64,000 nt of DNA, taken from Thioclava indica (GTDB taxonomy: Bacteria; Pseudomonadota; Alphaproteobacteria; Rhodobacterales; Rhodobacteraceae). Under the pieces are notes generated by a model. The model was not told where the DNA came from and searched no databases. It worked only from the letters and a program-made list of their open reading frames with translations. The DNA is taken from NCBI RefSeq assembly GCF_000714545.1, contig NZ_AUNB01000084.1:1-64000 (forward strand). The letters run 5' to 3'. Made by a program: the position numbers and the translations under genes. Below are positions 27,417 to 36,563 of the stretch, piece after piece (position 1 is the first letter of the stretch; each line of letters starts with the position of its first letter).

Positions 27417-28493
27417 TCAGTGCGGGAACGGCCAAAGCCGGAGTTTCTCTTTCGCAACGCGCCAGAGTTGCGCGATGCCATGGGGTTCGGCGATCAGGAA
27501 GGCCACGATCAATCCGCCCACGATCATCAGTTCGATATGCGCGGCCAGATCGGTCGGCCAACCCAGCGTTCCCACCAGCACGTTTTTCAGGAATACCGGC
27601 AGCAGCACGAGGAATGCCGCCCCAGCGAAAGATCCGAAGATCGAACCAAGCCCGCCGATGATCACCATGAACAGGATCAGGAACGATTTCTGGATGCCGA
27701 ACGCCTCGCCCACCTCAGCCGCGCCAAGGTAAACCGCAAAGAACAGCGCCCCCGCGATGCCGATGAAGAACGAAGACACGGCGAAGGCGGTGAGTTTGGT
27801 CGTCAGAGGGTTCACCCCGATGATTTCGGCGGCGATATCCATGTCGCGGATCGCCATCCATTTGCGCCCGACCGTGCCGCGCGTCAGATTGCGCGCCACC
27901 AATGCCACCAGCGTCAGCATCACCAAACAGAACATGTATTTCGCCATCGCTGAAGTCTGCGCGCCCGTCACGAAGACGCCGAACACCGTGCGCTCGGGGG
28001 CGTTGATCTGGCCCGAGGCCGAGTAGTTGTAAAACCACGGCACCTTGTTAAAGAGCCAGACGAGGAAGAACTGCGCCGCCAGCGTCGCCACCGCAAGGTA
28101 AAACCCCTTGATGCGCAGGCTGGGCAGGCCAAACACCACACCGACTGCCGCCGTGATAAGCCCCGCCAGGATCACATGGATGAAGATCGACACTTCGGGA
28201 AATGCCGTCATCAGCTTGTAAACGGCATAGGCGCCGACGGCCATGAAGCCGCCCGTCCCAAGGCTGACCTGCCCCGCGTAGCCGACGAGGATGTTCAACC
28301 CGATCGCGGCAATCGCGTAGATCAGGAACGGCACCGCCACAGCGTTGGCCCAGTAGTCGTTGATGAAAAGCGGGATGATCCCGAACGCGACGGCCAGCAC
28401 CGCATAATAGCGCAGCCGGTCGAATTTGATCGGGAAGGTCTGACTGTCCTCACTGTAGGACGTCTTGAAATCACCAGATTCACGGTAAAACAT
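27417..28493 (-). CDS. livM: ABC transporter permease, LivM type
   Basis: Inner-membrane channel subunit with about 10 hydrophobic segments (358 residues). LivM hallmarks: GLNILVGYAGQVSLGTGGFMAVGAYA region (around 88-113), WMAIRDMDIAAEIIGVN (the coupling-helix loop contacting the ATPase) and GGLGSIFGSFAGAAFLVLLP. The N-terminal 25 residues are hydrophilic and unlike classical LivM. Sits 76 bases upstream of livK. Confidence 0.9.
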   Translation of the reverse strand: MFYRESGDFKTSYSEDSQTFPIKFDRLRYYAVLAVAFGIIPLFINDYWANAVAVPFLIYAIAAIGLNILVGYAGQVSLGTGGFMAVGAYAVYKLMTAFPEVSIFIHVILAGLITAAVGVVFGLPSLRIKGFYLAVATLAAQFFLVWLFNKVPWFYNYSASGQINAPERTVFGVFVTGAQTSAMAKYMFCLVMLTLVALVARNLTRGTVGRKWMAIRDMDIAAEIIGVNPLTTKLTAFAVSSFFIGIAGALFFAVYLGAAEVGEAFGIQKSFLILFMVIIGGLGSIFGSFAGAAFLVLLPVFLKNVLVGTLGWPTDLAAHIELMIVGGLIVAFLIAEPHGIAQLWRVAKEKLRLWPFPH

Positions 28494-28533
28494 CAGCTTC
28501 TCCCCTTATGCGGGAAGACGGCGATCTCTCCCG

Positions 28534-28713
28534 TTAGCAGCCGCGTCGTATCCTGAGCCAAGCCCAAAGACCGGCCCCGGCACCCGCTGCGGCCAGCAAG
28601 ATCGTGATCGAGCGCATTTGCGATGCTTCTTCTGGCGGGGCCGCCAATGCGATCCAGCCGAAGGCAAGCGCTGCCCCCCATCCGATGGTGAATACGGTCG
28701 CACAGATTTTCAT
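28534..28713 (-). CDS. Small two-TM membrane protein within the liv-type operon
   Basis: A 59-residue open frame between livH and livM, on the operon strand. GGAGGTCC lies ten bases before the ATG; a TTG two codons upstream has closer spacing and may be the true start. Two hydrophobic segments (FTIGWGAALAFGWIALAA and ITILLAAAGAGAGLWAWL) flank a short polar loop (PPEEASQMRS), and the end is basic (RIRRGC). I do not recognise the family. Size, membrane topology and position suggest an accessory subunit of the permease, but it could be non-functional; livM and livH normally adjoin each other. Confidence 0.55.
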   Translation of the reverse strand: MKICATVFTIGWGAALAFGWIALAAPPEEASQMRSITILLAAAGAGAGLWAWLRIRRGC

Positions 28714-28846
28714 GGGCAATGGACCTCCCGTTGCTCGTTACACATTCGCAACGACGGGCCTCCTCTGCCTTTACGCTGCGATATGCGACAGCTTGTCGCA
28801 CCCCCGCGTCCCGATCAAGTAGATTTTCACAGATCCGTGACATGGC

Positions 28847-29833
28847 TCAAACCCTCTCGATGATTTTCTCGCCAAACAGCCCTTGCGGACGAAAGACGAG
28901 GAAGACGAGTGCAAGCACATAGGCGAACCAGTTTTCGGTCGCGCCGCCGATCATCGGACCGATTGAGAATTCGAACAGTTTCTCGCCCACGCCAATAATC
29001 AGGCCACCCACAATCGCGCCGGGGATCGAGGTAAAGCCCCCCAGCATCAGCACCGGCAACGCCTTGAGCGCGATCAGGCTCAGCGAGAACTGGACCCCCG
29101 ATTTCGTGCCCCAGATGATGCCCGCGACCAGCGCCACAAAGCCCGCAATCGACCACACCAAGATCCAGATGAAGCGCAGCGAGATGCCCACCGACAGCGC
29201 GGCCTGGTGATCATCGGCCACAGCGCGAAGGGCGCGGCCCTGCTTGGAATATTGCGAAAACACCGTCAGCGCTGTGACCAGCAAAATCGCTATCAAGGTC
29301 GCGACAATGTCGAGATTGTCGATAAAGAAACCATAGCCGAACCAGCGCTCGGTTGCGATTTCGATGGTCTCGTTGATGCCTTGAGGCAGGCCGACATCAA
29401 GCGTCTTGATATCCGCGCCCCACATCACATCGCCAAACCCCTCAAGGAAATAGGCCATGCCGATAGTCGCCATGAACAAGATGATCGGCGCCTGATTGAC
29501 GAGATGCTTAAGCACCAGTTTCTCGATCACGATGGCCAGCAACACCATCACCACACCGGTCAGCAAAATCGCGATCACCGCAGGGATGTGCCAGCCGAAA
29601 TCGGTCAGATGCCCGCCCGTCATCGCATTGATCATGTGGGCGAAAGGCACCTGCCCGTTCTGGATGCCCACCAGCGTGAGCGCCGCAAATAGCGCCAGCA
29701 CCCCTTGAGCGTAGTTAAAGACACCGGATGCCTTGAAGATCAGCACAAAGCCCAGCGCCACGAGCGAATACAGCACCCCCGTCATCAGCCCGTTCAGCGT
29801 CACTTCCATCGCGTAGACGAGTTGATCAGGCAT
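28847..29833 (-). CDS. livH: ABC transporter permease, LivH type
   Basis: Second permease (328 residues, about eight hydrophobic segments). LivH features: GLMTGVLYSLVALGFVLIFKASGVFNYAQG at the N-terminus and RAVADDHQAALSVGIS, the cytoplasmic loop that docks on the ATPase, followed by GGFTSIPGAIVGGLIIGVGE. Follows livG after 41 bases. Confidence 0.92.
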   Translation of the reverse strand: MPDQLVYAMEVTLNGLMTGVLYSLVALGFVLIFKASGVFNYAQGVLALFAALTLVGIQNGQVPFAHMINAMTGGHLTDFGWHIPAVIAILLTGVVMVLLAIVIEKLVLKHLVNQAPIILFMATIGMAYFLEGFGDVMWGADIKTLDVGLPQGINETIEIATERWFGYGFFIDNLDIVATLIAILLVTALTVFSQYSKQGRALRAVADDHQAALSVGISLRFIWILVWSIAGFVALVAGIIWGTKSGVQFSLSLIALKALPVLMLGGFTSIPGAIVGGLIIGVGEKLFEFSIGPMIGGATENWFAYVLALVFLVFRPQGLFGEKIIERV

Positions 29834-29874
29834 GATGTGCCCCTCCGGTTAGACCGCGTTGCGTTTGTGAGAAA

Positions 29875-30696
29875 TCAGTCATGGGCCACCCCCAGATAGG
29901 CGTCGATCACGGCCTGATTGTTGCGCACCTCATCAGGCGCGCCATCGCCGATCTTCTTGCCGTAATCCATCACGACCACGCGGTCGGAAATATCCATGAC
30001 CACGCCCATATCGTGCTCGATCAAGACGATGGTGGTGCCGAATTCGTCGTTGAGATCGAGGATAAAGCGGCACATGTCCTCTTTCTCCTCGACGTTCATG
30101 CCCGCCATCGGCTCGTCCAGCAGCAGGATCTTGGGCTCGGCGGCCAGCGCGCGCGCCAGTTCGACCCGTTTTTTCAAACCATAGGGAAGGCGGCCAACAG
30201 GCGTCTTTCGTATATTCTGAATTTCCAGAAAATCGATAATCCGCTCGACTTTATCGCGATTTTCATACTCTTCGCGCGCGGCTCCGGTCCACCACCAGCC
30301 AGCTTGCGCCAGAAGACCTTTTTTCATCTTGGTCAGGCGCCCGGTCATGATGTTATCTAGCACCGACATCCCGTCAAAGAGCGCAATATTCTGGAAGGTC
30401 CGCGCAATCCCGAGCCGCGCAATTTCATAGGGCTTCATCGGTCCGCGCTTGTAGCCCTTGAACCAAACCTCGCCCTCGGTGGGGATGTAAAACCCCGAAA
30501 TCACGTTCAGCATCGAGGATTTGCCCGCCCCGTTCGGCCCGATAATCGCGCGAATTTCGCCATCGCGAATGTCGAACGAGATGTTTTCAATCGCCGTGAC
30601 ACCGCCGAATTTCAGGGTGATGTTTTTCAGCTCCATCAGCACGCCCCCGATCTGGCGGCCGTCCGGGGTTATGTAGCCCTCGTTCATATCTTTCAT
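29875..30696 (-). CDS. livG: ABC transporter ATP-binding protein, LivG type
   Basis: First ATPase of the transporter (273 residues). Walker A GPNGAGKSS, Walker B ILLLDEPMAGMN and H-loop LIEHDMGVVM are standard. The signature is LPYGLKKRVELARAL, of the LivG S-Y-G-Q type but with leucine in place of glutamine. An N-terminal extension of about 20 residues (GYITPDGRQIGG) precedes the usual start; a second ATG (MELKNITLKFGG) is the conventional beginning. Its start overlaps the stop of the acyl-CoA synthetase by four bases, showing that ligase and transporter are co-translated. Confidence 0.9.
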   Translation of the reverse strand: MKDMNEGYITPDGRQIGGVLMELKNITLKFGGVTAIENISFDIRDGEIRAIIGPNGAGKSSMLNVISGFYIPTEGEVWFKGYKRGPMKPYEIARLGIARTFQNIALFDGMSVLDNIMTGRLTKMKKGLLAQAGWWWTGAAREEYENRDKVERIIDFLEIQNIRKTPVGRLPYGLKKRVELARALAAEPKILLLDEPMAGMNVEEKEDMCRFILDLNDEFGTTIVLIEHDMGVVMDISDRVVVMDYGKKIGDGAPDEVRNNQAVIDAYLGVAHD

Positions 30697-32669
30697 TCTG
30701 CGGCCTCCGCCATCGGTTTGACTGGCACCACTTTCGCGTCCTCGATCCGCAGCGTGGCCTTGATCGCGCCCTTGCGGCCGTCCTCATAGGTCACTTCCGT
30801 TTCGGTGTAGATTTCCGAGCTGCCGTCGTAGAGCGCGCCAATCAGGTCAGCGAACTTTTCGGCGATAATGTTGCGGCGCACTTTGCGGGTGCGGGTCAAT
30901 TCGCCATCATCGGCATCCAGTTCCTTGTGCAAGATCAGAAAGCGGTGGATCTGGCAGCCCGAAAGCATCGGGTCCTGCGCCACACTTTCGTTGACCTCTT
31001 CGATATGCTCGCGGATCATTTCATAGACACGCGGATGACCGGCAAGTTCCTGATATGAGGCGTAGGAAATATTGTTCCGCTCGGCCCAGTTGCCCACCGC
31101 CGCAAGGTCGATATTGATGAACGCCGTGCAGCGATCACGCCCGGCACCGAACACCACGGATTCAAGGATCGCCGGATAGAACTTGAGCTTGTTCTCGACA
31201 TATTTCGGCGCGAACATCCGGCCATCGGCCAGTTTGCCAACATCCTTGGCGCGGTCGATGATGCGCAGATGGCCGGTGTCGGGTTCGAAAAAGCCCGCAT
31301 CGCCCGTTGCTACCCAGCCCTCGGGATCTTTGGTCGAGGCGGTGCTTTCGGCGTTTTTGTAATACTCCACAAAGGTGCCGGGGCTGCGATAATACACCTC
31401 GCCATTGTCAGCGATCCGCACCTCGACACCGGGGCTTGGCACACCCACGGTATCCGCGCGCACCTCGCCATCGGGTTGCTGGGTGATGAACACTGACGCC
31501 TCGGTTTGCCCGTAAAGCTGCTTCAGATTGATCCCGAGCGAGCGGTAAAAGCTGAAGATCTCGGGGCCAATCGCCTCGCCTGCGGTATAGCCCACGCGGA
31601 TACGTGAATAGCCCAGCGTATTCTTGAGCGGTCCGTAAACGAACAGATTGCCCAGCGCATAAGACAGCCGTTTCCCAAAGCTGACAGGCTTGCCATCCAG
31701 AATATCGGGGCCAACCTTGCGCGCGACTTCCATGTAGTGATCAAACAGCCATTTCTTGAGCCGCCCGGCATCTTCCATGCGGATCATCACGGTGGTGAGT
31801 TGGTTTTCAAACACCCGCGGCGGGGCGAAGAAATAGGTCGGACCGATTTCGCGCAAATCGGTCATCATGGTTTCGGGGCTTTCGGGGCAGTTCACGGTGA
31901 ACCCCGTCCAATAAGCCTGCCCGATGGAAAAGATGAAATCGCCGACCCAAGCGAGCGGCAGATAGGCCAGAACCTCATCATTGTGGCCTAGATGATCGAA
32001 GTCGGAACTCGCCTTGGCGGTCGCGATGATATTGCGGTTGGAGAGCACCACACCCTTGGGCTTGCCGGTCGTGCCCGAAGTATACAGCATCACGCAGGTG
32101 CTGTCGTAATCCAGCTCGGCAATGCGGCGATCCAGCTCCAACTCATAGCGCTGATGGCCCGCGCGCCCCTCGGCCTTCAAATCCGCCAGCGCGTTCATCC
32201 GCGCGTGGTCATATTTTCGCATACCGCGCTTGTCGGTATACAAGATGTGAGTGATGTCCTGAATGCGGTCCTCGATCTCAAGGATCTTGTCGACCTGCTC
32301 CTGATCGCCCGCGATAACGAAACGCGCGCCGCAATGCTCCATGACATAGGCCATCTCATCGGCCGCAGCGTCCTGATACAGCGACACCGGAATCGCACCG
32401 CACATTTGCGCCGCCACAATCGCCCAGTAATGCGCCGGGCGGTTGCGCCCGATGATCGCGATATGATCGCCGCGTTCCACGCCAAGACTTAGAAAGCCCA
32501 GCGCCATCGCGCGGATTTCTTCAGACGTCTCGGACCAGGTCCAGCTTTGCCAGATCCCGAATTCCTTTTCGCGATAGGCGGGATAGCCGCCAAAGCGGGC
32601 GACGTTGCGCGCCAGTAGCGCAGGAATCGATTGGGCAGACTCGTGCCCCTTCGTGACTGCCTCAGCCAA
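30693..32669 (-). CDS. Long-chain acyl-CoA synthetase-like AMP-forming ligase
   Basis: ANL-superfamily enzyme (658 residues) that adenylates a carboxylic acid and transfers it to CoA. Motifs: LYTSGTTGKPKGVVLSN (P-loop), YGQTEASVF and ATGDAGFF, followed by RAKDVGKLADG. The start is a TTG at 32669, because GGGAGG is placed five bases before it and no ATG is available near the family start. Length and the long insertion regions resemble FadD15/eukaryotic-like acyl-CoA synthetases; the chain length or aromatic nature of the substrate is not predictable. First gene of a long operon with livG, livH, small ORF, livM, livK, livF and a PaaK-like ligase. Confidence 0.88.
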   Translation of the reverse strand: MAEAVTKGHESAQSIPALLARNVARFGGYPAYREKEFGIWQSWTWSETSEEIRAMALGFLSLGVERGDHIAIIGRNRPAHYWAIVAAQMCGAIPVSLYQDAAADEMAYVMEHCGARFVIAGDQEQVDKILEIEDRIQDITHILYTDKRGMRKYDHARMNALADLKAEGRAGHQRYELELDRRIAELDYDSTCVMLYTSGTTGKPKGVVLSNRNIIATAKASSDFDHLGHNDEVLAYLPLAWVGDFIFSIGQAYWTGFTVNCPESPETMMTDLREIGPTYFFAPPRVFENQLTTVMIRMEDAGRLKKWLFDHYMEVARKVGPDILDGKPVSFGKRLSYALGNLFVYGPLKNTLGYSRIRVGYTAGEAIGPEIFSFYRSLGINLKQLYGQTEASVFITQQPDGEVRADTVGVPSPGVEVRIADNGEVYYRSPGTFVEYYKNAESTASTKDPEGWVATGDAGFFEPDTGHLRIIDRAKDVGKLADGRMFAPKYVENKLKFYPAILESVVFGAGRDRCTAFINIDLAAVGNWAERNNISYASYQELAGHPRVYEMIREHIEEVNESVAQDPMLSGCQIHRFLILHKELDADDGELTRTRKVRRNIIAEKFADLIGALYDGSSEIYTETEVTYEDGRKGAIKATLRIEDAKVVPVKPMAEAAE

Positions 32670-32763
32670 ATTATCCTCCCTCGCGCCGGTCACCCGGCGT
32701 CCCTCTCCGCACTCGGCGAATCCTCCGCGCCCAGTTCGGCATGGCACTAGGCTCGCTGTCAAA

Positions 32764-32803
32764 GTTTTCGTGATGTTTTCGTGATTGTAACGAATTCTTA
32801 CAA
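32764..32803. promoter_or_regulatory. Tandem 11-bp repeat and inverted repeat in the ligase/kinase divergent spacer
   Basis: GTTTTCGTGAT occurs twice head-to-tail without a gap (32764-32774 and 32775-32785). It runs directly into an inverted repeat TTGTAA-N7-TTACAA (32785-32803). Direct repeats one helical turn apart are the usual target of OmpR/PhoB-type regulators, and such a regulator is encoded by the divergent operon. The site could control both the transporter/ligase operon and the kinase genes. Confidence 0.6.
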
Positions 32804-32883
32804 GGCGCCTTCACGTCGAAAAACGCAATTTGCGCAGGGCGTGGCGTGGTGTTAGCCATGATCACGCCAGGGGAGAGAAACGG

Positions 32884-34788
32884 GTGGCCGAAAGCGCACA
32901 TGACAGGCTGACACAGGCGGGGCTGAACCTGATCGCTCAGGCGCTGTCGATCTTTGATAGTGATCTACGGCTGGCCGTGTCGAACGCGCCGTATAAGGAA
33001 ATGTTCAACCTGCCTGACTCACTGACGCAGCCCGGCGCCAGTTTCGAGGACACCGTACGCTATCTGGTGCAGCACGGCGAATATGGCGTGGTCGCGGATA
33101 TCGAGACCGCTGTGCGCGACCGCGTTGAAACCGCGCGCGCCTTTGCCCCGCATTATCTTGAGCGCACCCGCGCCAATGGCCGCACAATTTCGGTGGAAGG
33201 CGCGCCGCTGCCGCAAGGCGGCTGGATTGCCGTTTATACCGACATCACCGAGATCAAACGCCAGGAAACGCTACTGCGCGCACGATCTGAGGAACTGTCC
33301 GGGCAGGTGCTGGATCATGCCGAAGCCTTGGGCGCGGCCAACCGTGCTTTGGGTGCGACCAACGCCGCATTGCAGGAAACCCAGCGCCAGTTGACAGCAA
33401 CCGAGGCCCGCACCCGTCAGGTGACCGAGATGATGCCCGCCCATATCGCTCATGTCGATCGCGACTTCATCTACACCTTTTCAAATCACAAGCTGCCTAC
33501 GGTGATGCCAGGATCGCAAAATGATGTCATTGGTCGCCGGGTAAGCGAGGGACTGGGGGCTGCGACCTTTGACAAGATCCGCCCCGCGCTGGAGCGTGCG
33601 CTTAAGGGTGAGGCAAACGTGATCGAGATCACGCATGACCCCTCGGGGCGGCGTATCCGTATCGCGCTGACGCCCGATCGCGACAAGGACGGCCCTGCCA
33701 ATGGCGTGTTCGTCCTGTCCACCGATGTCACCGCCGAAACGCAGGCCCGCGCGGCGCTGGCCCATACCACGAAACGCGAATTGGCGGCCAAGCTATCCTC
33801 GGGGCTGGCGCATGATTTCGCCAATTTGCTGACGATCATTCTGGGGTTGCAAGGGCGGCTTGAGCGGATGGAGGGACTGCCCGAGGATGCGCAGGACGCC
33901 ATCCGCGCAACCCTGGGCGCGGCGCGGCGCGGCGGCACGTTGCTGGATCGTCTCGCGATGATCTCAGGCCCACGCGAGCTACGCCCGCAAGCCGTTATCC
34001 TCGCCGATTTGTTTGACGATCTGGCGGCGATGGCGGGGCCGACCCTGCGCGAAACGGTCAGCCTCGAGATCGCGATAGACGGGCTGGATAGCCCCGTCCT
34101 CCTTGACCCCGGCCCGTTGCAAGACAGCATCTTGAACCTGATCCTGAACGCCAATGACGCGATGCGCGACAGGGGCGGGCTTATTCGTATCGCGGGCCAT
34201 CCGGTGCGCGACACTTGGATCGAGATTTCCGTCAGCGACGAAGGAGACGGATTCTCCCCGGCCGCCCTTCATCAAGGGCTTGACCCGTTCTTCACGACGA
34301 AGGGGAGCGAGGGCTCAGGGCTGGGCCTGTCGATGGTCTATGACCAAACCAAGTTGGCAGGCGGTACGGTCCGGCTAAGCAACACGCCCGAGGGCGCGCG
34401 CGTCACGCTGCGATTGCCACTGCGCCCTGCCGCCGAGACCGCAAAGCCGCTGCTGGTGTTGCTGGTCGAGGATGACGAGGATATCCGCTCCACCACCCGC
34501 GAGATGCTGCGCGCGATGGATCACACCGTCATCGAAGCGCGCAACGTGACCGAAGCGCTGGCGCTGATGGCGCTGCCCGATATCAGCCTTGTGCTGTCGG
34601 ATATTCAGCTTGCCGGATCGCGCACGGGGGTAGACCTTGCGCAGGCAATCGGCGATCAGATGCGGGTGATCTTGATGACGTCCCTGCCGCCGGGCGATGC
34701 GCTGCGCCTTACCGCGCCTTGCCCCGTCATCCAGAAACCCTTTGACGCCGCACAACTTGCCGCGCTTCTAGCTGGACCCAAACCATGA
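32884..34788 (+). CDS. PAS-domain hybrid sensor histidine kinase/receiver
   Basis: Soluble-looking hybrid kinase, 634 residues from a GTG at 32884 (GGGGAGAG upstream). Order: a PAS_7-type domain (about 10-125, SIFDSDLRLAVSNAPYKEMF), a coiled-coil (ELSGQVLDHAEALGAAN), a second PAS (about 175-295), HisKA with H310 in SSGLAHDFANLLTII, an ATPase domain (NLILNANDAMRDRGG; GSGLGLSMVYDQTK) and a C-terminal receiver (519-634) with phosphoacceptor D573. No transmembrane segments, so it senses a cytoplasmic signal. It overlaps the response regulator gene by four bases. Given the divergent transporter/ligase operon, a role in sensing the transported acid or its metabolism is plausible inference. Confidence 0.9.
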   Translation: MAESAHDRLTQAGLNLIAQALSIFDSDLRLAVSNAPYKEMFNLPDSLTQPGASFEDTVRYLVQHGEYGVVADIETAVRDRVETARAFAPHYLERTRANGRTISVEGAPLPQGGWIAVYTDITEIKRQETLLRARSEELSGQVLDHAEALGAANRALGATNAALQETQRQLTATEARTRQVTEMMPAHIAHVDRDFIYTFSNHKLPTVMPGSQNDVIGRRVSEGLGAATFDKIRPALERALKGEANVIEITHDPSGRRIRIALTPDRDKDGPANGVFVLSTDVTAETQARAALAHTTKRELAAKLSSGLAHDFANLLTIILGLQGRLERMEGLPEDAQDAIRATLGAARRGGTLLDRLAMISGPRELRPQAVILADLFDDLAAMAGPTLRETVSLEIAIDGLDSPVLLDPGPLQDSILNLILNANDAMRDRGGLIRIAGHPVRDTWIEISVSDEGDGFSPAALHQGLDPFFTTKGSEGSGLGLSMVYDQTKLAGGTVRLSNTPEGARVTLRLPLRPAAETAKPLLVLLVEDDEDIRSTTREMLRAMDHTVIEARNVTEALALMALPDISLVLSDIQLAGSRTGVDLAQAIGDQMRVILMTSLPPGDALRLTAPCPVIQKPFDAAQLAALLAGPKP

Positions 34789-35495
34789 CCGCCGATCAGC
34801 CCCATGTCGCAATCCTAGATGATGAGCCGGAAATCCGCCGGATGCTGTCGGATGCGCTGCAAGAGGCGGGGTTTCGCACCACCTGTTACGGGCGCGCGAC
34901 CGAGTTTGAGGCCGCGCTGCGCCGCACCGCGCCCGATGTCTGCTTGGTCGATCTGGGTCTGCCTGATCGTGACGGGCTGGCGCTGGTGCATCGGCTCGCG
35001 CTGGAATCCGGGGCGGCGATCATCATCATCTCGGGGCGCGCGCAAGTGCAGGACCGGGTGACGGGGCTTGAACTGGGCGCGGACGACTACATCATCAAAC
35101 CCTTTGATCCGGCTGAGGTCGTGGCGCGCATTCGTGCCCGGCTACGCAAGGGGCGTTCAGGGGCGGCGAACACGGCCAACAGCGCCAGTTTCGCAGGCTG
35201 GAAGGCGCATTTTGAGCGCTACATGCTGGTGGATGACTCGGGGCGCGAGACCTCGTTCAGCCATGCCGAGGGCGAGGTGCTGCGGCTATTCCTTGAAAGC
35301 CCGAACCGGCTGATTACCCGCGCGCAGATGCAGGAAAGCTTGGGCGGTGCCGCGGGCGACAGCTTTGATCGCGCGATGGATGTGCGAATCTCACGCTTAC
35401 GCACCAAGCTTGGGGAAGATCCGAAAAACCCCCGCTTGATCAAGACGATCTACGGCGCAGGCTATATCTTTTTGGGCGACGTCCGCTGGAGCTAG
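34785..35495 (+). CDS. OmpR-family DNA-binding response regulator
   Basis: A 236-residue regulator: receiver domain (8-120) with phosphoacceptor D56 (CLVDLGLPDRDG) and switch lysine in YIIKPFDP, and a C-terminal winged helix (about 140-232, SPNRLITRAQMQESLGG and RISRLRTKLGEDPKNPRLIKTIYGAGY split here for length). Its start is inside the stop of the kinase gene (ATGA). It is the natural candidate to bind the 11-bp tandem repeat upstream of the kinase. Confidence 0.93.
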   Translation: MTADQPHVAILDDEPEIRRMLSDALQEAGFRTTCYGRATEFEAALRRTAPDVCLVDLGLPDRDGLALVHRLALESGAAIIIISGRAQVQDRVTGLELGADDYIIKPFDPAEVVARIRARLRKGRSGAANTANSASFAGWKAHFERYMLVDDSGRETSFSHAEGEVLRLFLESPNRLITRAQMQESLGGAAGDSFDRAMDVRISRLRTKLGEDPKNPRLIKTIYGAGYIFLGDVRWS

Positions 35496-35600
35496 ACTCA
35501 CGCTAAGGTGACCCGCGCGCGCTTGCAGTTTTTGCATCTGCATTGCCTTTTTGAGGCACTGCGCAAAACGCGCCAAAATAGATCCACCCGGGAGAGTTAA

Positions 35601-36458
35601 ATGAACATGAAAACCCTACTTGCGGCTAGCGTCGCCAGTTTGTGCCTGAGCACGGCAGGCAGTTTCGCGCAGGACGCACAGACCGTGGCACAAAACGACC
35701 TGTTGAACGCGACTCTCTGGATGCAGGCCTCGGTCGAGCATAAGGCCGTGACACGCGGGCTGTTTGATCTGGCCAAGCTGCGTCTCGATCAGGCTTTGGC
35801 CGACAAGGCATGGACGGCGACCCCCAACAAAGAGGGTGCGAAATATCAAGACGAACCCGTTGCGATCATCGCCGATCTGGATGAAACGCTGCTGGATAAC
35901 GCCAATTATCAGGCGTCGCTCATCCAGCGCGGCACGAATTTCAGTTCCAAAGAATGGACCAATTACGTCAATTCCCAGACCTCCACGGCGATGCCCGGCG
36001 CGATTGATTTCCTGAAATATGCAGCCTCCAAGGGTGTGAAAATTTTCTATGTTTCCAACCGCACCAAGGATGAAGAACCCGGTACGCGGGCCAATATGGA
36101 AAAGCTCGGCTTTCCGATGGGCGGCAATGTGGACACCGTGTTGAGCAAGAAAGAGCAAGCCGATTGGGGCTCGGCCAAGGAAAACCGCATCGCTTATGTG
36201 GCTAAGGATTACCGCGTCGCGCTGTTGATGGGTGACAATCTGGGCGATTTTTCGGATGTCGCGAAAGGCTCGGTCGCGGAACGTCAGGCGTTTTACGACA
36301 AGACCAAGGACAACTGGGGCAAAACCTGGATCATGTTCCCCAACCCCGAATACGGTAGCTGGGAATCGGCGGCCTTTGGCGGCGATTGGTCGAAATCGGG
36401 CGACGAACGGCGCAAAGAGAAAATCGAGGCGCTCAAGCCTTGGACGCCGACGCACTAA
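35601..36458 (+). CDS. Class C acid phosphatase / 5'-nucleotidase, lipoprotein e(P4) family
   Basis: HAD-superfamily phosphatase exported to the periplasm (285 residues, signal peptide about 1-23 ending SFAQ). The nucleophile motif DLDETLLDN has D92 and D94; motif II FYVSNRT and motif IV LLMGDNLGDFSD are intact. Family members dephosphorylate nucleotides such as NMN to allow uptake of the nucleoside. Unlike Haemophilus e(P4) there is no lipobox cysteine, so this enzyme should be soluble. A terminator follows. Confidence 0.9.
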   Translation: MNMKTLLAASVASLCLSTAGSFAQDAQTVAQNDLLNATLWMQASVEHKAVTRGLFDLAKLRLDQALADKAWTATPNKEGAKYQDEPVAIIADLDETLLDNANYQASLIQRGTNFSSKEWTNYVNSQTSTAMPGAIDFLKYAASKGVKIFYVSNRTKDEEPGTRANMEKLGFPMGGNVDTVLSKKEQADWGSAKENRIAYVAKDYRVALLMGDNLGDFSDVAKGSVAERQAFYDKTKDNWGKTWIMFPNPEYGSWESAAFGGDWSKSGDERRKEKIEALKPWTPTH

Positions 36459-36464
36459 TACCCG

Positions 36465-36490
36465 GAGGGCCGCCCCGCGCGGCCCTTTCG
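36465..36490 (+). terminator. Terminator after the acid phosphatase
   Basis: Stem AGGGCCGC/GCGGCCCT with a CCCCG-type loop, followed by TTTCG and, a few bases on, a longer T run. Confidence 0.75.
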
Positions 36491-36563
36491 TTAACTTTTT
36501 TTCGCTGGTCAAACACGCGCATCTCTGATTCACTTCACGAAACTGGGATGTAGGGGCACTGCC

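Noticed and set aside
35496-35600. Terminator after the OmpR-type regulator
   Set aside because: T-rich runs occur, but I could not draw a stable GC stem next to them.
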